Origin: Myroides sp. 1354
Lineage (GTDB): Bacteria > Bacteroidota > Bacteroidia > Flavobacteriales > Flavobacteriaceae
Direction of reading: 5' to 3'
Length of the DNA stretch: 64,000 nt
NCBI RefSeq assembly: GCF_030324495.1
Contig: NZ_JACAGN010000001.1
Span: forward strand, 195,838 to 259,837
The notes under the pieces are model-generated. The model was not told the origin of the DNA. It saw only the letters and a list, made by a program, of their open reading frames with translations, and ran no database searches. Within the stretch, counting starts at the first letter, position 1, and the number at the start of each line of letters is the position of its first letter. The translations under genes and the position numbers were made by a program. Below are positions 1-8,981 of this stretch, piece after piece.

Positions 1-624
1 CCAGGGCCGTTAACTCTTGCTATTGCGCATGATCCATATTGGGGAATGACTCCAGGTGGATCTGGCTTTGTGAGATGGGACGATGCAGGAGGTCCATATA
101 CTGTTGAATACGTTTATGATGGATACTGTTGTTTAGGTGCCTATTTTCCATCTTTAGTCACTGGACAGATCTATAGCATTCAAGTTAATGAACCTTATCT
201 ATCACATAATGCAGCTCCAATAATTGCGGTTCTTGGAGCTAAATGCATGCGAATTAGAGTAAAAGCATCTTGTACAGAATGGAGTACTTGGTGTTGTATC
301 TCAACTCATAGCTGGAAAGATGGAGGGTATGATCCTAGAGATCCTACAGATCCTTTTAACATCTGCTTAGATGAAATTGATTTAAATAACCTTAGTCCAG
401 AGGAAAATTTTGTTGCATATCCGAACCCCGTAAGCGGTACTATTTCCATTCGAAATACGAATGCTACGCAGTTTACAATTTACGATTTAGGTCAAAGGGT
501 TGTGAAGCAAGTTGAAGTAAAAGTGAAACAAGAAGAGATTAAAATGGACCTATCTGATTTGAAAAAAGGGATGTATATTTTAAAAACAAATCAAGGCGAA
601 GAAATAAAGATATTGAAAGACTAA
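1..624 (+). CDS. T9SS type A sorting-domain protein, 3' part only
   Basis: The reading frame is open to the left edge of the window, so the start lies outside and this is the C-terminal ~207 residues. The last ~80 residues look like a type A T9SS C-terminal sorting domain: a YPNPVSG motif, then an IYDLGQRV strand, a DLSDLKKGMYIL segment and a basic end (EIKILKD). Such proteins cross the outer membrane through the type IX system, where the domain is removed. The upstream part is Cys- and Trp-rich (WSTWCC, YCCLGAY) and I do not recognise its fold, so the function of the cargo is unknown. A terminator follows directly. Confidence 0.8.
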   Translation, partial: PGPLTLAIAHDPYWGMTPGGSGFVRWDDAGGPYTVEYVYDGYCCLGAYFPSLVTGQIYSIQVNEPYLSHNAAPIIAVLGAKCMRIRVKASCTEWSTWCCISTHSWKDGGYDPRDPTDPFNICLDEIDLNNLSPEENFVAYPNPVSGTISIRNTNATQFTIYDLGQRVVKQVEVKVKQEEIKMDLSDLKKGMYILKTNQGEEIKILKD

Positions 625-630
625 ATAAAC

Positions 631-664
631 AAAAAAAGCGGGCTTGATGAGAGACCGCTTTTTT
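631..664. terminator. Bidirectional intrinsic terminator
   Basis: An A-tract and GCGG pair with CCGC and a T-tract around a 13-nt loop. It lies between the convergent T9SS cargo gene and asnA and can serve both strands. Confidence 0.7.
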
Positions 665-666
665 CA

Positions 667-1668
667 TTACAATAAATCGAGGTTTTGCTGTATCGCTTGT
701 TCTCTAACTGTTGTCGGCCATAAACTAACCTGTACTTCTCCTATGTGCTTTTTTCGCAAGAGAAACATACACAAGCGCGATTGACCGATTCCTCCGCCAA
801 TACTTAAAGGCACTTGATCCTGTAACACCAATTGATGGTAGAGTAAATTTGTTCGACTTGTGGTGTTTGTCAGTTCCAACTGATGTTGTAGGGTCGTTTT
901 GTCTACGCGTATTCCCATGGAACTCAACTCAACTGCTTGTTCCAATACCGGATGCCAAACGAGTAAATCGCCGTTAAGCCCTTTATATTCATCTTCTGTA
1001 GCCGTACTCCAATCATCGTAATCTGAGGCGCGACTATCATGAGGTTGTCCATCGGATAATGGATGACCGACGCCAATAATAAAAACGGCTTTATGCGCTT
1101 TGACGATGGCTTGTTCTCTTTCTTTCGGACTTAAGGTCGGGTAGAGCTGCAAGAGTTGTTCTGCCTGAATAAAGGAAATTGCTTCGGGAAGTATGGGGGC
1201 AATCTGAAGCTCTTGCCAAACAATCGCTTCCGTTTCCCTTAGTGCTTGGTAGATCTGGCGCACAACGGCTTTCAAATAGCTTAAACAACGGTTGTGTGGT
1301 GCTATTCTCAATTCCCAATCCCACTGATCAACATAAATGGAGTGAATGGGGCTATACGCTTCATCGGCACGTATGGCACGCATATCGGTGAGAATTCCCT
1401 CATAAAGCGGTAATTCTAGCTCTTGCAAGCGAATTCGCTTCCATTTGGCTAAAGAGTGTACAATTACGGCATTAGAGGATAAGAATTTTACAGGAAAAGA
1501 AACTGCTTTTTCAACGCCATTTAAGTCATCATTAATTCCGGTCCCCTCAGCAACGAGCATAGGAGATGAAATAGGATACAAATTTAGTGCTTCGCTTAGT
1601 TTTGCAGCAAAGCTTTGTTTAATTAAGGCAATTGATTTCTCGGTCTGTAAAATTTCTTTTTTACGCAT
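667..1668 (-). CDS. asnA: Aspartate--ammonia ligase (asparagine synthetase A)
   Basis: Makes asparagine from aspartate, ammonia and ATP in the cytosol. The 333 residues match the usual AsnA length (~330). Class II aminoacyl-tRNA-synthetase-like signatures are visible: GTGINDDLNGVEK near the N terminus, DQWDWE in the middle, and GGGIGQSRLCMFLLRKKHIGEVQ at the C terminus in the position of the motif 3 arginine. A longer frame begins at 1800, but it would read through the strong terminator hairpin at 1697-1725. The ATG at 1668 gives the family start (MRKKEILQTEKSI), so I use it. It lies downstream of hflX on the same strand, separated by a 251-nt leader with a possible attenuator. Confidence 0.93.
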   Translation of the reverse strand: MRKKEILQTEKSIALIKQSFAAKLSEALNLYPISSPMLVAEGTGINDDLNGVEKAVSFPVKFLSSNAVIVHSLAKWKRIRLQELELPLYEGILTDMRAIRADEAYSPIHSIYVDQWDWELRIAPHNRCLSYLKAVVRQIYQALRETEAIVWQELQIAPILPEAISFIQAEQLLQLYPTLSPKEREQAIVKAHKAVFIIGVGHPLSDGQPHDSRASDYDDWSTATEDEYKGLNGDLLVWHPVLEQAVELSSMGIRVDKTTLQHQLELTNTTSRTNLLYHQLVLQDQVPLSIGGGIGQSRLCMFLLRKKHIGEVQVSLWPTTVREQAIQQNLDLL

Positions 1669-1696
1669 AATAGTACCAGTTATAAAGTTATAGAAT

Positions 1697-1725
1697 AAAA
1701 AAAGGCCCCTCGAATGAGGAGCCTT
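1697..1725 (-). promoter_or_regulatory. Terminator hairpin in the asnA leader (candidate attenuator)
   Basis: On the minus strand a 10-bp stem (AAGGCTCCTC / GAGGGGCCTT, one G-U pair) with an ATTC loop is followed by a T-run. The T-run ends about 28 nt before the asnA ATG, which leaves no room for a complete TTTG-N19-TAnnTTTG promoter downstream. Transcripts for asnA therefore probably pass through it, as in an attenuator. The alternative is that it only ends hflX transcripts. Confidence 0.6.
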
Positions 1726-1751
1726 GAAACGTTGAATAAATAATATAAATA

Positions 1752-1847
1752 TTAGCCTATTCTCAATCCATAGTAATTCCCCTTCGAAGTGCAGATGCAA
1801 TTCAAATTTGAAGAGAAATTAGTATTAGTTAAGATTGATATAAGCAT
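1752..1847 (-). CDS. Candidate 31-residue leader peptide upstream of asnA
   Basis: A short frame in the asnA leader begins MLISILTNTNFSSNLN and ends 26 nt before the terminator stem. It contains 5 Asn in 31 residues, four of them within residues 8-16 and all AAT codons. That is the arrangement expected for ribosome-mediated attenuation of an asparagine biosynthesis gene. No Shine-Dalgarno is evident, though Bacteroidota rarely need one. In AT-rich DNA an Asn-rich short frame can arise by chance, so this is a hypothesis. Confidence 0.3.
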   Translation of the reverse strand: MLISILTNTNFSSNLNCICTSKGNYYGLRIG

Positions 1848-1919
1848 AACGAAATGGCGTTTGATTAACGGAAGAATAAAAGTAGTAAATTTTATCTTAG
1901 CTGTGTTCTAAAATAAAAG

Positions 1920-3155
1920 TTAAATTTTATCTTCTTCATTTTCAATTAAATGGTCGAAATCTGGATACAAGAAATTGTTGTAAGGGAATCGAGTGATGTG
2001 AATTTGACGAACGGTCTCGTACACTTTTTTTCTAAATTCCTCAAAGTTTTCCTTGTTCGTTGCCGAGATGAAAATAGCGTTTTCTGCTCCTACTTTATTC
2101 ATCCATGTTTTTTTCCATTCTTCAATTGAATAGTGACGCGAGGTGCGTTCTGTCATTAAATCATCTTCAGCAATCACTTCTGGATGGTAGGCATCAATCT
2201 TGTTAAATACCATGATGGTTGGCTTATCATCACTTTTGATGTCTTTGAGAATATCATTGACAGAGGCAATGTGATCTTCAAAATCATGGTGGGAGATATC
2301 TACTACATGCAAGAGTAAATCCGCTTCTCTAACCTCATCTAGTGTACTTTTAAACGACTCAACCAATTGGGTTGGAAGCTTGCGAATAAACCCAACCGTA
2401 TCGGAAAGAAGGAAAGGCAAATTGCCAATGACAATTTTTCGAACGGTAGTATCTAAAGTGGCAAATAATTTATTTTCAACGAAAACTTCGCTTTTTCCGA
2501 TGGCATTCATTAAGGTTGATTTTCCCACGTTGGTATATCCAACAAGGGCCACGCGAACCATAGCACCACGGTTGCTGCGTTGAGAAGCCATTTGCTTGTC
2601 AATGACCTTTAATTTTTCACGCAACAAGGTAATTCTATCGCGAACGATACGTCTATCAGTTTCTATTTCTGTCTCTCCAGGACCACGCATCCCAATACCT
2701 CCACGTTGTCTTTCTAAGTGTGTCCACATACCTGATAGACGAGGAAGTAAGTATTGAAACTGAGCGAGTTCTACCTGCGTTCTCGCGTATGAAGTTTGTG
2801 CGCGCTGAGCGAAAATGTCTAAAATTAAGTTCGTTCGATCCAAGACTTTGCAGTCGAGCATTCGAGTAATGTTCTTTTGCTGACCTGGTGAAAGTTCATC
2901 ATCAAATATTACCGTGTGAATATCGTGTTCGACAATATAAGATTTAATCTCCTCCATTTTCCCCGTTCCCAAGAAGGTTTTTGCATTGGGTTGATCTAAT
3001 TTTTGACTAAAACGCTTGTGTACTTCTCCACCTGCTGTAATAGTTAAAAACTCTAATTCATCCAAGTACTCATTTAACTTCGCTTCATCTTGATCTCTAT
3101 TGATAATACCTACAATAACAGATCTTTCAAAATTTATTTCTTCTCTTTCAATCAT
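1920..3155 (-). CDS. hflX: GTPase HflX
   Basis: Ribosome-associated translational GTPase of the Obg-HflX group, acting in the cytosol on stalled or heat-damaged 50S subunits (family knowledge). It is 411 aa. The N-terminal HflX domain covers residues 1-190, with a Gly-rich RQRGGIGMRGPGETEIE linker. The G domain has the P-loop GYTNVGKSTL, the switch II DTVGFIRKLP, and NKID as G4. The frame can be extended to 3299, but the -7 element TAATTTTG and a palindrome lie just upstream of the ATG at 3155, inside that extension. I therefore take MIEREEINFERS as the start. Confidence 0.93.
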   Translation of the reverse strand: MIEREEINFERSVIVGIINRDQDEAKLNEYLDELEFLTITAGGEVHKRFSQKLDQPNAKTFLGTGKMEEIKSYIVEHDIHTVIFDDELSPGQQKNITRMLDCKVLDRTNLILDIFAQRAQTSYARTQVELAQFQYLLPRLSGMWTHLERQRGGIGMRGPGETEIETDRRIVRDRITLLREKLKVIDKQMASQRSNRGAMVRVALVGYTNVGKSTLMNAIGKSEVFVENKLFATLDTTVRKIVIGNLPFLLSDTVGFIRKLPTQLVESFKSTLDEVREADLLLHVVDISHHDFEDHIASVNDILKDIKSDDKPTIMVFNKIDAYHPEVIAEDDLMTERTSRHYSIEEWKKTWMNKVGAENAIFISATNKENFEEFRKKVYETVRQIHITRFPYNNFLYPDFDHLIENEEDKI

Positions 3156-3162
3156 ATAACTA

Positions 3163-3183
3163 TTGTCTATGTAGACAAAATTA
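3163..3183 (-). promoter_or_regulatory. hflX promoter -7 element with overlapping palindrome
   Basis: On the minus strand TAATTTTG (plus 3176-3183) fits the Bacteroidota -7 consensus TAnnTTTG. It overlaps a perfect inverted repeat, TTGTCTA-CA-TAGACAA (3163-3178), that ends 8 nt before the hflX ATG. A protein bound there would cover the -7 box and start site, so it is a candidate operator. No clear -33 element is seen at 19 nt spacing. Confidence 0.5.
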
Positions 3184-3449
3184 GTAAAAAAATATGGGTT
3201 GATGCTTTTGTCAAGCAATAGTTTGTCGATGAAAGTGGGGAGGAAGCTTTTAAAAAAAGGAGATAGAGCGTTTTTTTTTATAGAGCATTGATCAATCAAA
3301 AAAGCGTATAGTGTTAATAAAATAGAGGGTTTTATTTGGTTTTTGTCTTTCTGTTGGTAACGAAAATTAGATTATAATTATAATGAGTTGAGATATTGGG
3401 TATTTTTTATTTAAAAAAAGATAATAATATGATTTGTATTAATTTATGT

Positions 3450-3485
3450 TTTGTTAATATTAATATAAAAAAAATTATATATTTG
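3450..3485 (+). promoter_or_regulatory. Promoter of the first adhesin module
   Basis: TTTG (3450-3453) and TATATTTG (3478-3485) lie 24 nt apart and 27 nt before the ATG. The surrounding block, including the TTTTGTTAAT and TTGAC..TAACTAAC segments, is repeated upstream of the second adhesin gene at 12136-12171. That conservation supports a real promoter. The rest of 3156-3512 shows only the hflX promoter/operator. Confidence 0.6.
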
Positions 3486-3512
3486 ACAGTAACTAACCTA
3501 AAACGAATACAC

Positions 3513-6500
3513 ATGAAAAGAATTACAGTGCTTTTCTTCTTCTTGTTGAGTGTATATTTCACTTACGGGCAAGAAGTAACGATTGGCACAGGTACGATTG
3601 CTCAAGAGCATCCTCTGTCTAGCTATTTCGGTTTTCAGCGCTCTGCAGCCTTATATACGGCTGCTGAGATTAATCAAACCGGTTTTATTAATAAGCTAGC
3701 ATGGGATATCGGGAAGATGGGTGATAGTAGACCTGTGAAGATATATTTAAAATTAGTAGAAGCGGATACTTTAGTCGCTGCTAATTGGTCGACATTGACT
3801 ACTGGAGCAACTTTAGTTTATAATGGAACTTTTAGTCCCAAAAATACAATCGGTTATCGTACCATTAATTTGGATCGAAGTTTTAATTATGCAGACAGAA
3901 CTAAAAACGTATTGGTTTTAGTAGAAACGAATGCAGGCCGTGCAGGAATTGATGATGCGGAAGGATTAAAAATTAAGGCGTCGACAAGTGTGAAGCAACA
4001 TTTAACTCTTGGAGTAGATAATATCAATACGCCAGGGAATTTATCTTTTGTTTCGAGTAGACCAAATATCAAGGTGACTTTTGGTCCTGAAATTAGTTGT
4101 TACGGCATCCATGCTGTAAAAGATACTGTAAAAGCGAGAAGTATAAGTTTTACGATTACTTCTCAAACAACAACAACTTCGTTTTCTTATGAAATTAGAA
4201 CACAAGGATTACCTGGTTCGGGAAATACAGGTTTAGTAGCATCTGGAACAATCACAGATATGAGCACAAGTCCATTTGTAGTTAGAGGATTGACTCAGCT
4301 TACGGACTATGTCTTATATGTTCGCGCAACTTGTGCGAATAATCAAAACTCATTGTACAGTGAAGGTTTAGAATTTACGACTCCTGAAGATCTTGTTGTA
4401 CTGCCAGCTGCAGAGGATTTTGAAGGGGAGGAACATTTTTATTACACCAACGATACCAATAATAAATGGTACATCGGAAGTGCAGTAAACAATGGAGGAA
4501 CAAAGTCTCTATACATTAGTAAAGATGGAGGAAATACAAATACATATAATAATGTAGGTGTACAAGTTTCACATGCATTTATGAATATTCAAATTCCAGA
4601 AGGAGCTGAAGATTTAAAAGTTAGTTTTGATTGGCGTTGTTTAGGACAAAGTGGGTTAAAAGATTATCTTAGAGTATGGCTCGTTCCTGCGAGTTTTACG
4701 CCAACAGTTAGAGCGCAGATTACACCCAATGCCACAAGAGTGCAGATTGGCAGAGGTCAATATTATGATAATGCTGTTTTCTTAAGAGAAAATGCATCCG
4801 TTCATGTTGCTCCATTTGCAGGACAAAAAATGCGTCTTGTTTTTGAATGGAAACAAGATTCAAGCGGCGGAGAAGATCCACCTCCAGCTATTGATAATAT
4901 AGCGATTAAACCTTATTTCTGTAAGAAAGTTGATCTGAATACGATTCAGGTATCTGATATTACATCTACAGGAGGAAAGATTGCCTGGGCTGCAACCAAT
5001 GCAGAATCCTATGATTTGTTTATACAAGAAAAACCAGGAATACCTGGAGAGCCTGGGGTTACTACAAATGGTATTCTTCCAGATACAGGTACGATTCGCA
5101 CAGCGATTAGAACAACCAACACAACACATACGTTTACAGGTCTAAACCCTGGAACACAGTATTTAGTGTGGGTACGTACAAATTGTACAGCTACAAACGC
5201 AGGGATTTGGGAAGGACCAAAAATATTGGCTACTGATATGGTACTCGAAGATTTACCGTATAGCGAAGATTTTGAAGGGACGACAAATTTTGAATATAAA
5301 AAGAATGATTCAAAAAATAAATGGTTCGTTGGATCAGCCGTGAACAACGGTGGATCGAAGGCGTTGTATATTAGTGAGAATTACGGAGAAACAAATACCT
5401 ATAACGTTACTGGAGCTCAGGTTTCTCATGTTTATAAGGATTTTAGAATCCCGACAGGTACACAAGAGGTAAAAGTGAATTTTGATTGGCGTTGTGTAGG
5501 AGAAGGGACCATTTCAGATTATTTTAGAGTATGGGTAGTACCTCAAAATTACATACCGTCTATAGGAACGCAAATTGCTGTCGGTACAAATAGAATTCGA
5601 TTAGGCAACGCACAGTTTAATGGAAGAGACACGTTTAAAACGGAAGATATCATTTTTGATGCGACAGCTTATGCGGGTCAAAATATGCGCTTGGTTTTTG
5701 AATGGAGACAAGATAACGCCAATGGTAATCAACCACCTGTGGCGATTGATAATCTAAAAGTCACAGCCAAGAATTGTATTGCACCAACAAACTTTAGAGT
5801 GGTTGAGACACGTGGGACTTCGGTACAAGTAGCTTGGACTCGCGTTCCAAGACAGAATAAATTTGAAATTTACTATTCAACTCAGGATACTCCTCCAGGA
5901 GAAACGGTTACAGGATCGATTATTACGACTCAAAATCCGTATACAATAACAGGATTAACTGCTAGAACAAATTATTTTGTTTGGATTAGAACGGTTTGTG
6001 GGGATAATAATAGAAGTTTCTGGGTGCCATTGAAGTTTAATTCGGGGCAAATTCCAGCAGAGATGCCTTATGTTGAAGATTTTGAAGGCGCAATGGAATG
6101 GGATTTTATTGAGCCAGTCACTAAAGTTTTAAATGAATGGGTAGTTGGTACAGCGGTAAATAATGGAGGTGCTAGTTCGCTTTATATTACGAATAACGGA
6201 GGAGCAACTAATACATATGATATTACTGAGGCTACGGTAGTACATGCTTATCGCGATATTGCGGTGCCAATGGGCACAGCTGAAACCAATATAAGTTTTG
6301 ATTGGCGTTGTGTAGGAGAAGGTGCAACAACGAGACGCGATTATTTTAAAGTGTGGTTAGTTCCAGGTTCTTTTATGCCAATAGAAGGACAGCAAATTAC
6401 GGCAGCAACAGATCGTATTCAAGTAGGAGGGATGTTTAATTTACAAGCCAACTTTACTACTTTCTTGATTCAGGATCTTGATTTAATTGCCTTTCAAGGA

Positions 6501-8924
6501 AGGGTGATGCGCTTGGTTTTTGAATGGAGACAAGATGCAACTGGAGGGGAACAACCACCAGCTGCTATCGACAATATAAAAATTGAAAAAGGCAATTGTC
6601 CAAAGGTGAGAAATCTTCAAGCAGAAGCGGTAGAGGATGCATCACCGCAAAGTGCCTTGTTAACTTGGGACGCGTTTGGTACTGAAACACAATGGGAAGT
6701 TATTATTTTTGAATTAGAGAACCCTATAGTTCCAAATAATACAACACCAGGAGGAATTATTGTCAATCAAACGAGTTATCTTTTCGTCGATCCAGATCCG
6801 ACAAATCCAGCTGAGCGTTTCTATAAGTTCTATGTTCGACCACTTTGTACGGGGAATGGAAATGACAAAAAATGGACTGGACCAGGTGTTGTCTCTTTTA
6901 TTCCACCTCCAGGCTGCACGAAAGTAAAAGCAGAGATTGAGTTTGAGGGGCTTGAAGGACTTGAGCCCAATGAAAAAGGGGAGTATATCATTTGTGAGAA
7001 GGGATCGTTTAATTTTAAATTAGAGGCTTCTTACTATGACATTAAGAAAACAAATGAATATAAAGTAGAACCTATTGAATATAAACCACCTTTCCCTTTC
7101 AAAGGAGGAGATGCGATTCAAATTAATGCCGATGATATATGGTCAAATGTGATTGATTTGGGATTTGAATTTTGTTTTTATGGCAATCAATATAGAAAGA
7201 TATTGATTAATACGAATGGAACGATTAGTTTTAGTATTCAAGGTGTGGTGCCAGGGGGAGTTTATGCTCCTGGATCTTTTGCTGCATATGAACCAGTTTC
7301 TCCTGTTCCAAGTAATCCAGGTGGAAATCGTGGACCTACTCTAAATTCTATTATGGGGGTATTTCAAGATACAGATCCAAGTACGCCACTTCGTTCTCCT
7401 GCAAGTCGCTCAATCAATTACCAAATTATGGGTAAATCCCCTTGTAGAACACTAGTATTTAATGTGTATCAATTGGGAATGTTTGGTTGTGGTTATGATC
7501 CAAATGATATTGAAGGTAGTACGCAAACTTCTCAAATCGTGATGTATGAAGGGTCAAATATTATTGAAGTTTATGTAAAAAATAGAAGTGCAGCTTGTGA
7601 TAGATGGCAAGGAAATGCTATTATTGGACTTCAAAATGCAGATGCGACGAAAGGAATTACGCCTCCAGGACGCAATACAGGTCGTTGGTCTGCTCAAAAT
7701 GAAGCTTGGCGCTTTACTCCTGATGGAGCTTCGACAGCTGAATTCTTATGGGAGAAAAACGATGAGTTTTTCTCTACAGAGACTACAATTGATGTTGAAG
7801 TTAGTGAAACAGTAAAATATACGGCTAAAGCCATCTATCAAATTTGTGGAGAGGAAGAAACGGTGATGACGAAAGAGTTTATTTTCTTAAAAGAAGATTT
7901 TGAAATAGGTAAAGTAGCCGATTTAAAAGATTGTACCAGAAAACCAGGGGAAGAAAATATCTTTGATTTGAAAGATACGTATGCTGAAATTTTTGGAAAT
8001 CTTGATCCGTCGAGATATGATTTAACCTTTTTTGAAACAGAAGAAGATAGAGATGCTGATAAGAATGTTTTAAAGGAGATTATTAAATACAAGGGAGCTA
8101 GTAAACCAATCTTTATTAAATTGAAGAATAAACTTACAGGATGTATAGAATATCAATCATTTAAATTGGGAGTAAACGAGCCATTAGAAGTAACTATTTT
8201 AAAAGATCAAACGGTATGTGGTTCCTATTTACTGCCTAAATTAGAGAAAGGAGAAGCTTATTATACTAAGCCTTATGGAGAAGGAACAAAATATGAAGGA
8301 GGTAGTATATTCAGCGAGCTTGGGGTTCACGATATTTATATTTATAAAGAATCGAAAGGGCTAACAGAAGAGGGAGAAGAGATTGAAGAGGGAGAAGGAA
8401 ATGGATGTTATGGACAATCGCAATTCGTTTTAGAAATTGTTGAACAGCCCGTTGCGGACCAAATAGCAGATATGGTATTGACCTGTGAGATTTATCAATT
8501 ACCAGAATTGTCTAAGTATAATAAATACTATACTTTGCCAAATGGAGAAGGAGAAGAGTTACCAGCGGGAATGCCAATCTATGAACCACAGACGATTTAT
8601 ATTTTTGCAACTAATGAAGGTAAAAAAGGAGCTGTTTGTGTGGATCAAAGTAGTTTTACCGTTGAATTTGATGAGTGTCCAATTCCGAAGGGAATTTCAC
8701 CAAATGGAGATGGTGTCAATGATTCCTTTGATTTGAGTGGTTATGGAGTTTCGAAGATTCAAATTTTTAACCGTAATGGTGTGGAGGTTTACTCGAAAGG
8801 TATGTATCAAAAAGAATGGGCTGGTCAAGATAAATCGGGTAATAAATTACCATCAGGAACGTATTATTACATCATCATTTCTAATGGAGCACAACGCACA
8901 GGTTGGGTACAACTTAATTATTAA
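3513..8924 (+). CDS. Giant T9SS type B (CHU_C) adhesin-like surface protein 1
   Basis: 1803 aa. A signal peptide (MKRITVLFFFLLSVYFTYG) is followed by a domain of about 180 residues shared with the paralog at 12200. Next comes an fn3-like domain, then three cleaved-adhesin/choice-of-anchor-J type repeats starting near residues 300, 585 and 855. Each repeat has EDFEG, SFDWRC and MRLVFEW motifs and fn3 spacers. A beta-rich region with FEFCFYGNQY, Ig-like modules, and a C-terminal CHU_C domain (about 1721-1803; SPNGDGVNDSFD, EWAGQDKSGNKLPSGTYYY) complete it. CHU_C is the type B T9SS signal; in this class export depends on a PorP/SprF partner, which is encoded next. The frame opens at 3396, but the promoter lies inside that extension. 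Function is probably adhesion or surface binding; the ligand is unknown. Confidence 0.85.
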   Translation: MKRITVLFFFLLSVYFTYGQEVTIGTGTIAQEHPLSSYFGFQRSAALYTAAEINQTGFINKLAWDIGKMGDSRPVKIYLKLVEADTLVAANWSTLTTGATLVYNGTFSPKNTIGYRTINLDRSFNYADRTKNVLVLVETNAGRAGIDDAEGLKIKASTSVKQHLTLGVDNINTPGNLSFVSSRPNIKVTFGPEISCYGIHAVKDTVKARSISFTITSQTTTTSFSYEIRTQGLPGSGNTGLVASGTITDMSTSPFVVRGLTQLTDYVLYVRATCANNQNSLYSEGLEFTTPEDLVVLPAAEDFEGEEHFYYTNDTNNKWYIGSAVNNGGTKSLYISKDGGNTNTYNNVGVQVSHAFMNIQIPEGAEDLKVSFDWRCLGQSGLKDYLRVWLVPASFTPTVRAQITPNATRVQIGRGQYYDNAVFLRENASVHVAPFAGQKMRLVFEWKQDSSGGEDPPPAIDNIAIKPYFCKKVDLNTIQVSDITSTGGKIAWAATNAESYDLFIQEKPGIPGEPGVTTNGILPDTGTIRTAIRTTNTTHTFTGLNPGTQYLVWVRTNCTATNAGIWEGPKILATDMVLEDLPYSEDFEGTTNFEYKKNDSKNKWFVGSAVNNGGSKALYISENYGETNTYNVTGAQVSHVYKDFRIPTGTQEVKVNFDWRCVGEGTISDYFRVWVVPQNYIPSIGTQIAVGTNRIRLGNAQFNGRDTFKTEDIIFDATAYAGQNMRLVFEWRQDNANGNQPPVAIDNLKVTAKNCIAPTNFRVVETRGTSVQVAWTRVPRQNKFEIYYSTQDTPPGETVTGSIITTQNPYTITGLTARTNYFVWIRTVCGDNNRSFWVPLKFNSGQIPAEMPYVEDFEGAMEWDFIEPVTKVLNEWVVGTAVNNGGASSLYITNNGGATNTYDITEATVVHAYRDIAVPMGTAETNISFDWRCVGEGATTRRDYFKVWLVPGSFMPIEGQQITAATDRIQVGGMFNLQANFTTFLIQDLDLIAFQGRVMRLVFEWRQDATGGEQPPAAIDNIKIEKGNCPKVRNLQAEAVEDASPQSALLTWDAFGTETQWEVIIFELENPIVPNNTTPGGIIVNQTSYLFVDPDPTNPAERFYKFYVRPLCTGNGNDKKWTGPGVVSFIPPPGCTKVKAEIEFEGLEGLEPNEKGEYIICEKGSFNFKLEASYYDIKKTNEYKVEPIEYKPPFPFKGGDAIQINADDIWSNVIDLGFEFCFYGNQYRKILINTNGTISFSIQGVVPGGVYAPGSFAAYEPVSPVPSNPGGNRGPTLNSIMGVFQDTDPSTPLRSPASRSINYQIMGKSPCRTLVFNVYQLGMFGCGYDPNDIEGSTQTSQIVMYEGSNIIEVYVKNRSAACDRWQGNAIIGLQNADATKGITPPGRNTGRWSAQNEAWRFTPDGASTAEFLWEKNDEFFSTETTIDVEVSETVKYTAKAIYQICGEEETVMTKEFIFLKEDFEIGKVADLKDCTRKPGEENIFDLKDTYAEIFGNLDPSRYDLTFFETEEDRDADKNVLKEIIKYKGASKPIFIKLKNKLTGCIEYQSFKLGVNEPLEVTILKDQTVCGSYLLPKLEKGEAYYTKPYGEGTKYEGGSIFSELGVHDIYIYKESKGLTEEGEEIEEGEGNGCYGQSQFVLEIVEQPVADQIADMVLTCEIYQLPELSKYNKYYTLPNGEGEELPAGMPIYEPQTIYIFATNEGKKGAVCVDQSSFTVEFDECPIPKGISPNGDGVNDSFDLSGYGVSKIQIFNRNGVEVYSKGMYQKEWAGQDKSGNKLPSGTYYYIIISNGAQRTGWVQLNY

Positions 8925-8931
8925 TACAAAC

Positions 8932-8963
8932 AAACAACTGTGTGATTTTACACACAGTTGTTT
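8932..8963 (+). terminator. Intercistronic hairpin between adhesin 1 and porP-like gene
   Basis: A perfect 13-bp stem (AAACAACTGTGTG / CACACAGTTGTTT) with a 6-nt loop has only a short T-run (TTTC) after it. It may be a partial terminator or an RNA-stability element that sets adhesin:PorP stoichiometry. A related hairpin stands at the same place in the second module. Confidence 0.55.
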
Positions 8964-8981
8964 CTAAAAAAATAATCGTAT

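Noticed and set aside
1669..1800. N-terminal extension of AsnA
   Set aside because: It would run through the terminator hairpin and is absent from the family; normal length is reached from 1668.
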